Below, one piece after another: positions 16,946-25,709 of a stretch of 64,000 nt of DNA. This DNA is from JAXLWB01 sp046328715. Lineage in GTDB: Bacteria; Chloroflexota; Anaerolineae; Caldilineales; Caldilineaceae. Location of the stretch: NCBI GenBank assembly GCA_046328715.1, contig JAXLWB010000002.1, positions 248,001 through 312,000 on the forward strand, read 5' to 3'. Every line of letters begins with the position of its first letter. The first letter of the stretch is position 1. Position numbers and translations under genes: made by a program. A model generated the notes under the pieces. It did no database searches. It was not told the origin of the DNA and saw only the letters and a program-made list of their open reading frames with translations.

Positions 16946-17484
16946 TTATAATAGCTCCTTCATCCACTGCAACTCTTCCTCCGCAAGCGGTGGATCGGCG
17001 GGCTGGCTATAGTCAATCGCCATATCATAGCCACCTTGATCATAAAGCTCGTGTAATAGCTGATTTAGCGGCAATACCGGCTCCTGCTCGCCAGGGCGTA
17101 ATGGGATGAAGAAGGATGGAATGCGTTGTCGCATGGAAAATAGGTAAATATCATCAGAAGGGCGTTGCCAGCTTCGACTGATTACGATCCGATAATCACT
17201 AAGGGCAAATCAGCAGCAAGAGGCTCGGCTATGACAAGCGCAGAAGTCGTACTTGGAGAAAAGTTTGCCTTAGGCGTTGTAATCATAACATCAGGTTTGC
17301 CAATCAGATCACCCTTGCTTGAGACCAAAGACAAATAGGTTCGCTGTTCAATGGCAACTCGATATTTGGGGCGTAGTAATGGGATTAAGAATTGCCGATT
17401 CCTGCAATCAGATCAGTATAAATTTCTTCCCATAAGCCCCGACGTTCTAAGTAGGGGATCCATCCCCGGAAAAGGTGTTGGCAT
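16946..17484 (-). pseudogene. DUF4058 family gene, frameshifted and deleted
   Basis: Reading leftward from ATG 17484, the start MPTPFPGMDPLL is the hallmark N-terminus of DUF4058 proteins. A frameshift or stop follows after about 23 codons. RPKYRVAIEQRTYLSLVS and GKPDVMIT then continue the family sequence, followed by a stop near 17180. The last 62 codons (16946-17134) restore the family C-terminus (PSFFIPLRPGEQEP, YDMAIDYSQPADPPL). About 90 residues of the middle are missing. Intact members are near 250 residues and often occur in many copies in cyanobacteria and Chloroflexota. Function is unknown. Confidence 0.8.
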
Positions 17485-17537
17485 AGCGTCATCCTTTTAA
17501 CTCAACTCGATTCTTGACGACATTATACCATAATTTT

Positions 17538-18053
17538 TCAAGCTTTTTGATGGGCTTTGTGTGCGTCTTCGATCACCTTCCACCACAACCCCATGCGCAT
17601 CAACGTATCGCCATGCTCGAAGGTGTGCTGATAGGTTTTCGTGACGATCATCGAAAGCGGACGCTCACCCCAGAGGTTCAACTGTGGCGACTCCCAATCT
17701 ACATCGACTAGCTGATCCAATAAATCAATCTGCTGCTGGCGGATCTGGCGGAAATGCTCGACAATTCCTTCTAGTCCCTGTTGGCAAGCGGCTTCAAAGG
17801 CAGTATCATCATCTTTCCAGGCGTTGCCATCAGGGATAGGATCGCCCAACCACTGCATCATCGAAGGGATGACCAAATCGCGTTCATAGCCTGCCACATG
17901 CCACACATGCCGAATCGGCGGCCACGTGCCCATATATTGAGGATCGATTGGCAACCGGTAATGCCATTCTGGCGGCAGTTGTTCAAAGGCCCAGGCAAAG
18001 CCATCACCACTGGCCTTCAGTTGATAACGAAACCAACCTACCCAATCTGTCAT
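17538..18053 (-). CDS. DinB-like four-helix protein
   Basis: The 171-residue soluble protein is mostly helical. Histidines in HVWHVAGYER (near 48-57) and YQHTFEHGDTLMRMG (near 142-156) fit the three-His metal site of the DinB/YfiT superfamily. Many members are thiol transferases or of unknown function. It starts at ATG 18053, with the excellent GGAGA site supplied by the truncated frame that overlaps it by 4 nt. A second, only distantly similar DinB gene is at 33274. Confidence 0.8.
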   Translation of the reverse strand: MTDWVGWFRYQLKASGDGFAWAFEQLPPEWHYRLPIDPQYMGTWPPIRHVWHVAGYERDLVIPSMMQWLGDPIPDGNAWKDDDTAFEAACQQGLEGIVEHFRQIRQQQIDLLDQLVDVDWESPQLNLWGERPLSMIVTKTYQHTFEHGDTLMRMGLWWKVIEDAHKAHQKA

Positions 18054-18148
18054 TGATTGTTTTCTCCTTTCAGCGCAACCGTAGCCGACTGAAGCAGACG
18101 CTGTTGTATAGGGACATTGACTGCACGCGGTTGTTGATCCATAACCAT
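18050..18148 (-). pseudogene. Truncated downstream gene of a lost sugar operon
   Basis: A 32-codon frame starts at ATG 18148, overlapping the permease stop as TAATG, with GAAGGAG upstream. It begins MVMDQQPRAVNVPIQQ and stops inside the DinB start region (TGA at 18050-18052). Its tight coupling to the permease remnant suggests it is the first part of the next gene of that operon, cut by a deletion that placed its frame against the DinB gene. The family is not recognisable from so little. Confidence 0.5.
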
Positions 18149-18670
18149 TACTCCTTCACCGCACCAAAGGTGAGACCAATCACGATATAAAGGGTAGATT
18201 GAAGACACAGTAGAGCAAGACCAGGCCCCAAACGTTATCGAAAAGCTGAACGAAAAAGAGAGGGAAGCGCAGCGAACCAATATCAAAGGTAAAACCGTCA
18301 AACTTAAAGTAGCGCGTCCAGAGCAGAAAGATCGGCAATAGGAAGGCGGCAGGCGGTGCCATGCGGTTGGTGATGGTCCAGAAGAAGATGTTATCTGCGC
18401 CACTGAGTTTCCGACGCGCTGAAGCATAGGTCGCAAAAGCGCCAATACGATGACCAAAAAGGCATTCATGGTTGAAACAAAGACTGTATTCCAGAGGTAG
18501 CGTTGAAAGACTGGATCAGTGAGCGGTTTGATGCAATTTTCAACATAGAAGCCTTTCATCACAAAAGAAGGTCTATCGAATAACTGCACCCGGCTGTACG
18601 CCGAAACCAGAAAAAGCCAATACACTGGGATCAAAACGATCAACGAAAGAATAATCCATCTTAAGGCAAA
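18148..18670 (-). pseudogene. MalG-type sugar ABC permease, frameshifted and internally deleted
   Basis: The frame from about 18670 reads WIILSLIVLIPVYWLFLVSA and then KPLTDPVFQRYLWNTVFVST, the normal first part of a MalG-like permease. A frameshift near 18420 moves to NRMAPPAAFLLPIFLLWTR and GLVLLYCVFNLPF. The sequence then jumps directly to YIVIGLTFGAVKE and a stop, the usual last residues of the family. About 100-120 residues, including the EAA coupling loop, are missing at that junction. No partner MalE, MalF or ATPase gene remains nearby. A 23-bp perfect palindrome marks its upstream edge. Confidence 0.82.
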
Positions 18671-18720
18671 GGCCGTTTTGTTCCAAGGGTTGAACTGTCA
18701 ACCCTTGGAACAAAACGGCC
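18671..18720. repeat. Perfect 23-bp palindrome next to the permease remnant
   Basis: Positions 18671-18693 (GGCCGTTTTGTTCCAAGGGT then TGA) pair perfectly with 18698-18720 across the 4-nt loop ACTG. It lies between the secreted-protein gene (stop 18812) and the broken permease, so it may serve as terminator for the former. T-rich sequence after it on the minus strand is only TTTGCC. Confidence 0.75.
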
Positions 18721-18811
18721 TAAGTTACTTTAGGTTTTAGGAAGAATAATCGAATTCTACAATCAACCAGCAGAAAAGTGCCTACACTGGCGCATTCCCT
18801 TTGCTGCGCTG

Positions 18812-20383
18812 CTACTCAGACACCTTCTGGAACTCAGGAGCGTCCTTGCCATAGAGATCCGTGTCCCATTCGGTAGCAGTCAACGTGTCCGACGCAGCAT
18901 CAAAAACCCACTCAATGCTATCGGCGTATTCTTCGTCCTCGGTTCCAGTAATGGTCAAGGTGAGTTCGTCGGTCTTCTCGTCCAAAGTGTACTCGCCAAC
19001 CTCAACCAAGTCATCATCGCCATTGGCGTAGGTGGTGGTCATCACTGCGCTGCCGTCATCGGAAAACTCAATGCTAAGAACCGAACCGTCCTCAAGCTCA
19101 TTTGACTCATAGACCATGGTCTGAGATCCATCTGTTGAGCTTTCATCACTGCTGGATGACTCATCGCTGCTTGAGCTATCCGAAGAACCAGATGACGAGT
19201 CCGACGAGGAATCGGACGAAGATTCGTAGGGGGCCGAGAACTTGTACATGTAAAGCCCAACATCATAGTTATTCAACGAATCGTAACCGAAATCGAAAGT
19301 GACCACGATCGGCTTGTCATGTTCTTGAACTTCGCCTGCGTCATTCAATGCACCAGTCACGGTGATAGTTAAGGTGCCATCATCGGCAAGTTCCCAGGTA
19401 CCCACTTCACTCATCGAAGGGGTGCCATCGAAATAATTGGTATTCCACTGCACCGAGCCATCTTCGGCCAACTGAACGATGGGGGCATAGAGCGTACCAT
19501 CGTCATTCTTCATCAAGGATGGCGAATAGTAGATACCGGGAGGAGTACTCTTATCTTCATCACTGCTGCTTGAGCTTGAATCGCCAGAGGAAGAAGAGCT
19601 ATCCAGATTGGGCTTGAGTGCAATGCCATCTTCGCCATAGCGATCATCACTCGGCTTGGTCAAACGAATTACTTCCTCGTTATCATCCAGCACGAGTGTG
19701 ATTTCGACCGGCTCATCATACTCCTTCTCTTCGGTGCCTGTCAGTGTAATCAGCACTTCCTTGGAGTCAGAGTTCTCTTGGGACCAGGTACCAACTTCTA
19801 CAGTAGTCTCACCGTCTGCATTCTCGGTGGTTAGGATGATATCGCCTTTTTCGGCGTTGCTCACACCAGTTGCGTGCAGGGTTACCTTGATGTCATTGCC
19901 GTCAGCGTCCACGGCATCCTGCGATTCAAAGGTGATCGAATCCTCGGCGCTGTTGTCATTGCTGCTTTCGGCCACGCGCTCAAAAGTCAAGCCATCTTTG
20001 CCAAACTTATCTTCATCGAACTCGGAAGTGACCAGCGTGTCATCTTGGACATCTAGCACCACTTCAATGGGCTCTGCATATTCGTCGGAATCACTACCGG
20101 TAATGGTCAGCGTAATTTGATCTTGCTCTTCTGACCATTCACCAAACTCAGCCATTGTTTCTGTACCGTCGCTGTCGGAGTAGATCAACAGCGCAGTTCC
20201 ATCCTCATAAAGGTCCAGCGTCACAGTTTGGCCCTTGGAATCTCCTGAACTGATTGCGTCCGAACTAAAGGTTCCGGGTTGGAGTTCTGCGAGTGCAGCC
20301 GCACGTACCGGTTGAGGGCGCAGTGTCAAGAGCGTCATTGCAATGAGTAACAACAGCGATAGGGAGTATCTGATTTTATACAT
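18812..20383 (-). CDS. Secreted acidic protein with four beta-rich repeats
   Basis: The 523-residue precursor has a signal peptide (cleavage after PVRAAA near 30) and is very rich in Asp, Glu, Ser and Thr. Four related units can be seen, with cores at 78-137, 195-258, 325-382 and 460-521. Each follows the scheme EVGxW/Y, a turn, LTLTITG, a short acidic loop, EYxEPIEVVL and, in three of four, YGKDGxxF. Runs of Ser/Asp (262-278 and 388-418) link units 2-3 and 3-4. There is no lipobox, sortase motif or membrane anchor, so it is probably released. The family is not recognised; an 8-stranded barrel of the NlpE/META kind is conceivable. Confidence 0.8.
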   Translation of the reverse strand: MYKIRYSLSLLLLIAMTLLTLRPQPVRAAALAELQPGTFSSDAISSGDSKGQTVTLDLYEDGTALLIYSDSDGTETMAEFGEWSEEQDQITLTITGSDSDEYAEPIEVVLDVQDDTLVTSEFDEDKFGKDGLTFERVAESSNDNSAEDSITFESQDAVDADGNDIKVTLHATGVSNAEKGDIILTTENADGETTVEVGTWSQENSDSKEVLITLTGTEEKEYDEPVEITLVLDDNEEVIRLTKPSDDRYGEDGIALKPNLDSSSSSGDSSSSSSDEDKSTPPGIYYSPSLMKNDDGTLYAPIVQLAEDGSVQWNTNYFDGTPSMSEVGTWELADDGTLTITVTGALNDAGEVQEHDKPIVVTFDFGYDSLNNYDVGLYMYKFSAPYESSSDSSSDSSSGSSDSSSSDESSSSDESSTDGSQTMVYESNELEDGSVLSIEFSDDGSAVMTTTYANGDDDLVEVGEYTLDEKTDELTLTITGTEDEEYADSIEWVFDAASDTLTATEWDTDLYGKDAPEFQKVSE

Positions 20384-20552
20384 TCGCCTCTGTTCCTTGT
20401 AAATAAGTCAGTTAACAAACGAGTAATGAAAGGGAACTGGTATTGTACGTGTAAGTGCCCCGTAAGACAAATCCGGTATACCCTTTCTCTCGAAATAGGC
20501 AAAACAAACATGAAATCTTGTTCACTCATTTATGCAAAGTGAGAAGCAAATC

Positions 20553-20606
20553 CCGGCAAGGCGCAGAACGGTCTTGGTCTTGCAAAAATCGTGTGCGCCT
20601 TGCCGG
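20553..20606. repeat. 13-bp stem with long loop
   Basis: CCGGCAAGGCGCA (20553-20565) pairs perfectly with TGCGCCTTGCCGG (20594-20606) around a 28-nt loop. Confidence 0.55.
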
Positions 20607-20690
20607 CGCTAACACTTTCACGAGATGCGCCAATATTATTTACGGGCACGGAAACAAGGGTGTACGATGAAATGGATAGCTACTGCTTTG

Positions 20691-20733
20691 CACAAAGGGA
20701 CACTTTCTTAACTGTCAAAAGTGTCCCTTTGTG
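20691..20733. terminator. 16-bp perfect hairpin downstream of the mucin-like gene
   Basis: CACAAAGGGACACTTT (20691-20706) pairs perfectly with 20718-20733 across an 11-nt loop, about 65 nt beyond the stop of the gene at 20798. No long T run follows on the minus strand. Confidence 0.6.
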
Positions 20734-20797
20734 ATGAGTACGACTCGTATATTCAGTCGTAAATTTTGAGAAGGAATAGTGAGGGTTTGCTCTGACT

Positions 20798-21388
20798 TTA
20801 TCGGCGTCGCAAATACCAAACGCCTCCGACAACCACCCATAGAATCAGCACCAACCACATGCTGCCGCTGTTGATATTGGTAGGTGCGTAATCAAACGTG
20901 ATACCTGTTGAAGAAGTCGCTGGTTGCGGGCCGCTGATCGTTTCCGTGGCGGTCACTTCGGCAGCAGCGGTGATCTCGCCTGTCGCCGTGATCTCGGCTG
21001 AGGGGCTCACAGCTTCGGTACTGGTGACAGGGCTGGTTTCACTGGGGCTGACTTCAGCACTGGTTGTTACTTCGGCGCTTGTGGTAACGGCTGCGGTCTC
21101 GGTTAGGCTGCTCGTCTCGCTAACGGGTGCCGTTGTGCTCACCGTTTCACTGGGGCTGACCTCACTAGCAGTTGTGATTTCATTGCTAGAGGTGACCTCG
21201 GTGCTCGCCGTAATGGATGCGCTTGCGTTGACTGCCTCTGTGGTCGTAACTTCTATGCTGGCCGTAACGGCACTGCTCTCGGTCATGGTTACGGTGCTGG
21301 TCACTGAGCTTTCCTGAGCGGCAGCGACACCGGTCACGAAAATCAGCACAGCGAAAACTACCACGAACGTTGCAACAAATCGTCGCAT
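20798..21388 (-). CDS. Mucin-like Ser/Thr-rich surface protein with C-terminal membrane anchor
   Basis: The 196-residue precursor has a signal peptide (MRRFVATFVVVFAVLIFVTG then AAA). About 120 residues are almost entirely Thr, Ser, Glu, Val and Ala, in degenerate units such as TTSAEV, SPSE and ITAST. After a short non-repetitive spacer (GITFDYAPTNINSG), one transmembrane helix (MWLVLILWVVVGGVWYL) and a basic RRR tail anchor it. The layout suggests a surface stalk, perhaps O-glycosylated. GGAGG precedes the start. It lies upstream of the repeat-containing secreted protein on the same strand, and the two may act together at the cell surface. Confidence 0.8.
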   Translation of the reverse strand: MRRFVATFVVVFAVLIFVTGVAAAQESSVTSTVTMTESSAVTASIEVTTTEAVNASASITASTEVTSSNEITTASEVSPSETVSTTAPVSETSSLTETAAVTTSAEVTTSAEVSPSETSPVTSTEAVSPSAEITATGEITAAAEVTATETISGPQPATSSTGITFDYAPTNINSGSMWLVLILWVVVGGVWYLRRR

Positions 21389-21504
21389 TTTATGCCTCCA
21401 AAGATTGAGTTCATTTGTTTTATCGATTCGATTTTTCTATAGTGTACCCGAACTATGTAATTTTTGTAACTATTGGGACATTACACAATTCAGAATCCAG
21501 TGTT

Positions 21505-22449
21505 TCATGCCAAGGAAGTTAACGTCGCACCATCATCCAACGTATCAAGTGTCCAAAAACGAGATGCAAGCCCCGCCACAGCAAAGGCGTTGACCATCGC
21601 CTGCCCGATCTGCTCGTGATGATTGGCGCTGAAAGCGATCATCCCTGGACCAGCACCGCTCAGGCTAACAGCCGCTGCACCAGCGCAGAGCGCCGCCTGC
21701 CGGGCAGCCAATGCACCTGGAATAATTGGCAACCGATAAGGTTCGTGAATGCGGTCCGCCATGGCGCGAGCTAATAAGTTGTAATCTTGGTTGCGCAATG
21801 CTTCCACGACCAAGGCTGTACGTCCAATGTTAGCGATGGCATCTGCTCGTCGTAGCTGCTCAGGCAATACTGCGCGGGCCTGGCTGGTCAAAAAGTGAAA
21901 CTCCGGCACACAGACCACAACACGCAGTGGCGGCAAGGTGACCTTTTGGGCAATCAGTCCCGTTTCATCTGTGGCAACAATGACCAGTCCACCCAACATA
22001 GCGGGTGCGACATTATCACCGTGCCCCTCTTCTGCCGCCGCCTCAGACAGGATCTGGTCGCGTTCAAAGGCAAAGGGATGATGGGTCGCCAATTGGACAT
22101 AGGCGTGGGCAAGCATCAATCCGCCCAACACAGCCGTCGAACTCGATCCCAAACCACTTCCGGCTGGGACGTTATTACGGCAAACGAGATGAAAAGAAGG
22201 AAGATCAAGATCCAGTTGATGTATAAGTGCCAAGCGCTCGATCTCGTTCAGAAGCACTTGTACCGACAGGTGTGACTGATCGGTAGGCAGAGTTTTGTTT
22301 CCCTCGCCATTGGTTTCCACCGAGATCGGCAAATGGTCGGGTTGCAGATGAAATTCAAAATGATTCCAGAGGTTAAGTGCGAGTCCGACGGAGTCAAAAC
22401 CAGGGCCAAGATTCGCCGATGTAGCCGGGATGGATGCAACAAATTTCAT
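21505..22449 (-). CDS. thrB: Homoserine kinase
   Basis: The 314-residue cytoplasmic enzyme phosphorylates homoserine in threonine synthesis. It is a GHMP kinase: the N-terminus VASIPATSANLGPGFDSVGLAL is the homoserine-kinase-specific start, the ATP loop VPAGSGLGSSSTAVLGG lies near 93-109, and the third motif is SLSGAGPGMIAFS near 262. It is of normal length. Start ATG 22449 is preferred; a TTG two codons upstream is in frame. It stands alone, without thrC or hom. An AGTGGCAR-type hairpin fills the gap to the next gene upstream. Confidence 0.95.
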   Translation of the reverse strand: MKFVASIPATSANLGPGFDSVGLALNLWNHFEFHLQPDHLPISVETNGEGNKTLPTDQSHLSVQVLLNEIERLALIHQLDLDLPSFHLVCRNNVPAGSGLGSSSTAVLGGLMLAHAYVQLATHHPFAFERDQILSEAAAEEGHGDNVAPAMLGGLVIVATDETGLIAQKVTLPPLRVVVCVPEFHFLTSQARAVLPEQLRRADAIANIGRTALVVEALRNQDYNLLARAMADRIHEPYRLPIIPGALAARQAALCAGAAAVSLSGAGPGMIAFSANHHEQIGQAMVNAFAVAGLASRFWTLDTLDDGATLTSLA

Positions 22450-22464
22450 AGGCAAAGGTTATAA

Positions 22465-22544
22465 AAGGGAAGAGTAGCAGAGTGGCAAAGTGGCAAAGTA
22501 AATGCTATCCAACTTTGCCGCTTTTCTACTCTGCCACTTTTATT
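22465..22544. repeat. AGTGGCAR octad hairpin
   Basis: The left arm 22472-22499 is built from AGTAGCAG, AGTGGCAA, AGTGGCAA and AGT. The right arm 22511-22540 carries the complement (ACTTTGCC, ACTCTGCC, ACTT). It fills the gap between the CPBP gene stop and the thrB start. Confidence 0.65.
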
Positions 22545-23475
22545 AATTTGAGTTTACCACTGAATAAATGACATAAACGGCCATACTGTTTTGCAGCACA
22601 TGCAGTGCAAACGATGGCCAGATTGAACCGCTGCGTTCACGCACCCAGGCCAGGATCACGCCAATCGCAAAAAAGGCAGGGATCAAGATCGGGATCAGGT
22701 GAGCGATTGAAAACACGAGACCATTGAGCAAAATTGCCACCCAAATGCGTTGTTTGCGCCGCTGCAATGGATAGATCATGCCTCGAAAGAGCAACTCTTC
22801 CCCCAAGGGTCCGATCACGCCTATCGAAAGTATCAACCAAATCAGATCCCCCACCGATAGTTTGACGGTCCGCGAGATCTGTTCTAGCTGTGCATCCACC
22901 GACGAAGACTCGGCGTTTGGCGTAGTCTCTGCAAGGGTCGCCTCTGGCGTGGATAACGTCTCTGCTTGACTGCTCGCAGTCAGCGTAGCAATCGGGGTCG
23001 GTACAGCCAACGCCTGACCCAGTGCCTCCAATTGCGGGTTTTCGTAGTTTCCCTTGTTAAAATAGCTGATTAGGGTAGCACTTAGGGCAAGCGCCATCAG
23101 TTGTATTACAAAAATCGCAGGAACCGCTAACATCCAGGATGTACGAGGACGGCGCACGCCCAGTTGTTGCCAAGTTGCACCCGCCCGACGAATTGCGAAC
23201 CAGTAAACCCCTAAGATCATCAACAAGTAGACTTGTGTAATCGCCCCCGAGACTTGAATGGCCGGAGCAAGTGCCTCACTCAGTTGACGGAGTGCGGTGC
23301 TATAGACAATGGCTAATAAAACAGCACCCAGCAAGAACAATGCGACCAACCATGCCACATCGATCCAGCGCCAGGGTGGATTGACCGGAACGGAAAGGGT
23401 CTCGGTCGGTTGGGTCACAATGGGCACAGAGGGCGATGCGTGCTCGTATAAGGGTTCATTTGAAGGTAAAGTCAT
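22543..23475 (-). CDS. CPBP family intramembrane metalloprotease (CAAX protease-like)
   Basis: The 310-residue protein has about seven transmembrane helices. The three CPBP motifs are visible: EELLFRG at 226-232 (Glu226, Glu227 and Arg231), FSIAH with His259, and HVLQN with His292 and Asn296. Such enzymes cleave prenylated or other membrane proteins; bacterial members also act in bacteriocin immunity. Unusual is a 55-residue polar insert at 150-205, rich in Ser, Thr, Ala and Glu, before the catalytic helix. AGGA precedes the start. Confidence 0.88.
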   Translation of the reverse strand: MTLPSNEPLYEHASPSVPIVTQPTETLSVPVNPPWRWIDVAWLVALFLLGAVLLAIVYSTALRQLSEALAPAIQVSGAITQVYLLMILGVYWFAIRRAGATWQQLGVRRPRTSWMLAVPAIFVIQLMALALSATLISYFNKGNYENPQLEALGQALAVPTPIATLTASSQAETLSTPEATLAETTPNAESSSVDAQLEQISRTVKLSVGDLIWLILSIGVIGPLGEELLFRGMIYPLQRRKQRIWVAILLNGLVFSIAHLIPILIPAFFAIGVILAWVRERSGSIWPSFALHVLQNSMAVYVIYSVVNSN

Positions 23476-23532
23476 TCGTTCCTGCCACTTGAATCTTCTC
23501 GAAAGTAAAAGGCGATTCAGCTTTGTTACTCG

Positions 23533-25662
23533 TTATCGAATCGTGAACCCCGGTAAATCTACAACATCACTGCCAGCATCCGTGATCGAACGAGCGCCAT
23601 CGACTCGGCTGTAGAGCCCGGTGCGCCAGACGTAGTCGCCAGCGGGTAAGGTCACAGTGTACGATTGCACCAGCACATCGCCTGGCCACCAATCCCGGCT
23701 CAACAGTGCAAGCCCATCCACTTGCGCTGCCATTCCGCCATCACGAGTCAACACATGATTAAAGGCAGTCAAATCCCGCTGGCGGACTTCGTTCGGCGGC
23801 TCAAGCACGTGCCAAATCAGTGTCACCACAACTGGCTGATCTGCGTTTGCCACTTCCGGAAAACGATAGCCTAATAATTGCATTCCTGCATCAAAGGTGG
23901 GCGATCCCGCAACGGGCATGTAATTAAACCCGGTTGCGGCAAAAGTCGGCAGGCGATAGAGTCGTGCGGACAGTTCACCCCGGCTTACATCGCCCTGCCA
24001 AACCAATTCTCCCCATTGTTGCATGGATCGTTCGGTTTCGGCGAATTCGCTCTCTGCTTTGGGGAAACCAACAAAGTAAAGGCTCGGTCGATCATAGGAA
24101 AAGAGCAAAGCAGGTGGCGAGGCAGGAGCCACAAAGCGAGCAAAAGGCGGATTGCCGATCAAAGTTGCCACGATCGCTGGTTCGCCATCATAACCAGGAT
24201 CGACTCCATGCACTGCTACACGAACTTCATTCGTGCCAGATGCCTTGGCAGTAGTATGTACTTGTTGCAGCGCTCTGCTCCAAAAACGTAGCGGGCTACC
24301 GCCCTCACCTCGTTCGAAAACGCCGAGCAGATCCAATGTAGCTTGCGACCAAACCAAAGCCAGGCCGACCAACAATACACCCAACCCCAGCACCAGGCTA
24401 GTCTGGAGCATACGTCGTTTGACATCGATCCAATCGATTAAGCTTTCAACACCCAATCCTAAAACAATCGCTGGCCAGGGTAACAATACCGTCCAATATT
24501 GCAAAAAGAGTTGCTCTGAGAAGAGGCTAAAGACAAGGATCGGTCCAATGACCCAGACCAACAATAGAAGTCCCCCCATTGCATCGTTGGGCAACGTCGG
24601 GCGAAAGATTGACCAGCCAATTCGCAAAACCCCTACGCCAAGCAATAACAAGAGCAATGGGCTGAGGATTCGAGTCAATGCCCAACCCGGTCGAGCATCC
24701 TCGGTCTGACCAACGACGCTGGGAAGACCACTACCAGTCAGAAGTTGACGGCCAAGCTGCCAGCCCTTCGAAGCAAACAAATTGCCAGAGTCAACTTGCA
24801 ATGTTACAGTTGGATTACTCAGCTTCAGTGCGCTTCCGCCGTCCACACTGGCTTGTTGGATCCGTTCACTAATCTTGCCAGCGTAGGGTAGCAGAAAAAT
24901 CGCACCGACGAAGACACCCGCAAGCAAGTAACGATTCCACCAGCGCCGAGGTGCTATCAGCAAGGCTGCCAACCAACTCAACCCCTGTACCAGGGCCAAA
25001 ACGTGACTAAAGAGTTGTAGCGCGGCGATCAGAACAAAGTTAAAGGCTGAGCGGACGTGACGTTCCACCACCACCTGCCAAGCCAGCCACAGCAGCACCA
25101 CCGAAAAAAGTACCTGGATATGCGCCCAAACTTTGCGGTCAAGGTAGACAAGCCACGGATTGGCCGCCATGTAGAGTGCTGCCACCAACGCCACACACTG
25201 CACCTTGGTCGTGATCGAATGGTGCAACTGGGCATCCCAATCCATCATCTCTTGAATCGAAAATGGAGAGGCCAGACCAGCCACTTTCGGTCGTCGCTCC
25301 CTGGCCCCACGCTTCAAGTCGGGATCAATCAGCCAAGTGGCAATGCGTTTACTCAGCGCATAGGTCAAAGCAATCGCCAGCACACCTAGCGCGCCAATGA
25401 TCCAAACCGCAGCTTCTACCCGGCCTCCGGTCAAAAGCAAGGGAATGGCCAACAGGTAGACATCCAACGCTCCTCGTGGCAAACCTTGCGAGGTTCCACC
25501 GCTTTGAATTGGGAAATATCCATCCAGCTTGGCCACACCCTGCGCCATGCCCATAATATGCGCTTCATCGTACTTGTAATCAACCAGATCGATCTGCCAC
25601 CAACGCAGCCCGACTGCTAGTAGAAGTACAAGGATTATCAACCAACGTGACACGGCAGGCAC
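23533..25662 (-). CDS. GT-C membrane glycosyltransferase (ArnT/PMT-like)
   Basis: The 709-residue protein has about 12 transmembrane helices in the first 500 residues and a soluble C-terminal part. After the first helix, YKYDEAHIMGMAQGV has the acidic catalytic residues of the first external loop (Asp/Glu in DEA), as in dolichyl- or undecaprenyl-phosphate-sugar-dependent enzymes. It would move a lipid-linked sugar to a lipid or protein outside the membrane. The C-terminal 170 residues (for example YPVAGSPTFDAG-like segment, LIWHVLEPPNEVRQRDL) look like a beta-sandwich seen in Chloroflexota homologues. Start is GTG 25662, with no ribosome site; an octad array lies just upstream. Confidence 0.85.
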   Translation of the reverse strand: MPAVSRWLIILVLLLAVGLRWWQIDLVDYKYDEAHIMGMAQGVAKLDGYFPIQSGGTSQGLPRGALDVYLLAIPLLLTGGRVEAAVWIIGALGVLAIALTYALSKRIATWLIDPDLKRGARERRPKVAGLASPFSIQEMMDWDAQLHHSITTKVQCVALVAALYMAANPWLVYLDRKVWAHIQVLFSVVLLWLAWQVVVERHVRSAFNFVLIAALQLFSHVLALVQGLSWLAALLIAPRRWWNRYLLAGVFVGAIFLLPYAGKISERIQQASVDGGSALKLSNPTVTLQVDSGNLFASKGWQLGRQLLTGSGLPSVVGQTEDARPGWALTRILSPLLLLLLGVGVLRIGWSIFRPTLPNDAMGGLLLLVWVIGPILVFSLFSEQLFLQYWTVLLPWPAIVLGLGVESLIDWIDVKRRMLQTSLVLGLGVLLVGLALVWSQATLDLLGVFERGEGGSPLRFWSRALQQVHTTAKASGTNEVRVAVHGVDPGYDGEPAIVATLIGNPPFARFVAPASPPALLFSYDRPSLYFVGFPKAESEFAETERSMQQWGELVWQGDVSRGELSARLYRLPTFAATGFNYMPVAGSPTFDAGMQLLGYRFPEVANADQPVVVTLIWHVLEPPNEVRQRDLTAFNHVLTRDGGMAAQVDGLALLSRDWWPGDVLVQSYTVTLPAGDYVWRTGLYSRVDGARSITDAGSDVVDLPGFTIR

Positions 25663-25669
25663 CTCGAAT

Positions 25670-25709
25670 CAGTAAGACAGTACATCAGTAGGTCAGCGAG
25701 CCAGTAGAT
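25670..25709. repeat. Five tandem CAGTRRGW octads, one-armed
   Basis: CAGTAAGA, CAGTACAT, CAGTAGGT, CAGCGAGC and CAGTAGAT follow one another without gaps, directly upstream (8 nt) of the start of the glycosyltransferase gene. Unlike the other copies there is no mirrored arm. Confidence 0.7.

Larger units (their letters stand above)
20384..20797. other. Gap between the two secreted-protein genes
   Basis: No gene is seen. It contains two hairpins (20553-20606 and 20691-20733). The rest probably holds the promoter of the 18812-20383 gene, but no clear -35/-10 pair was found. Confidence 0.5.
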
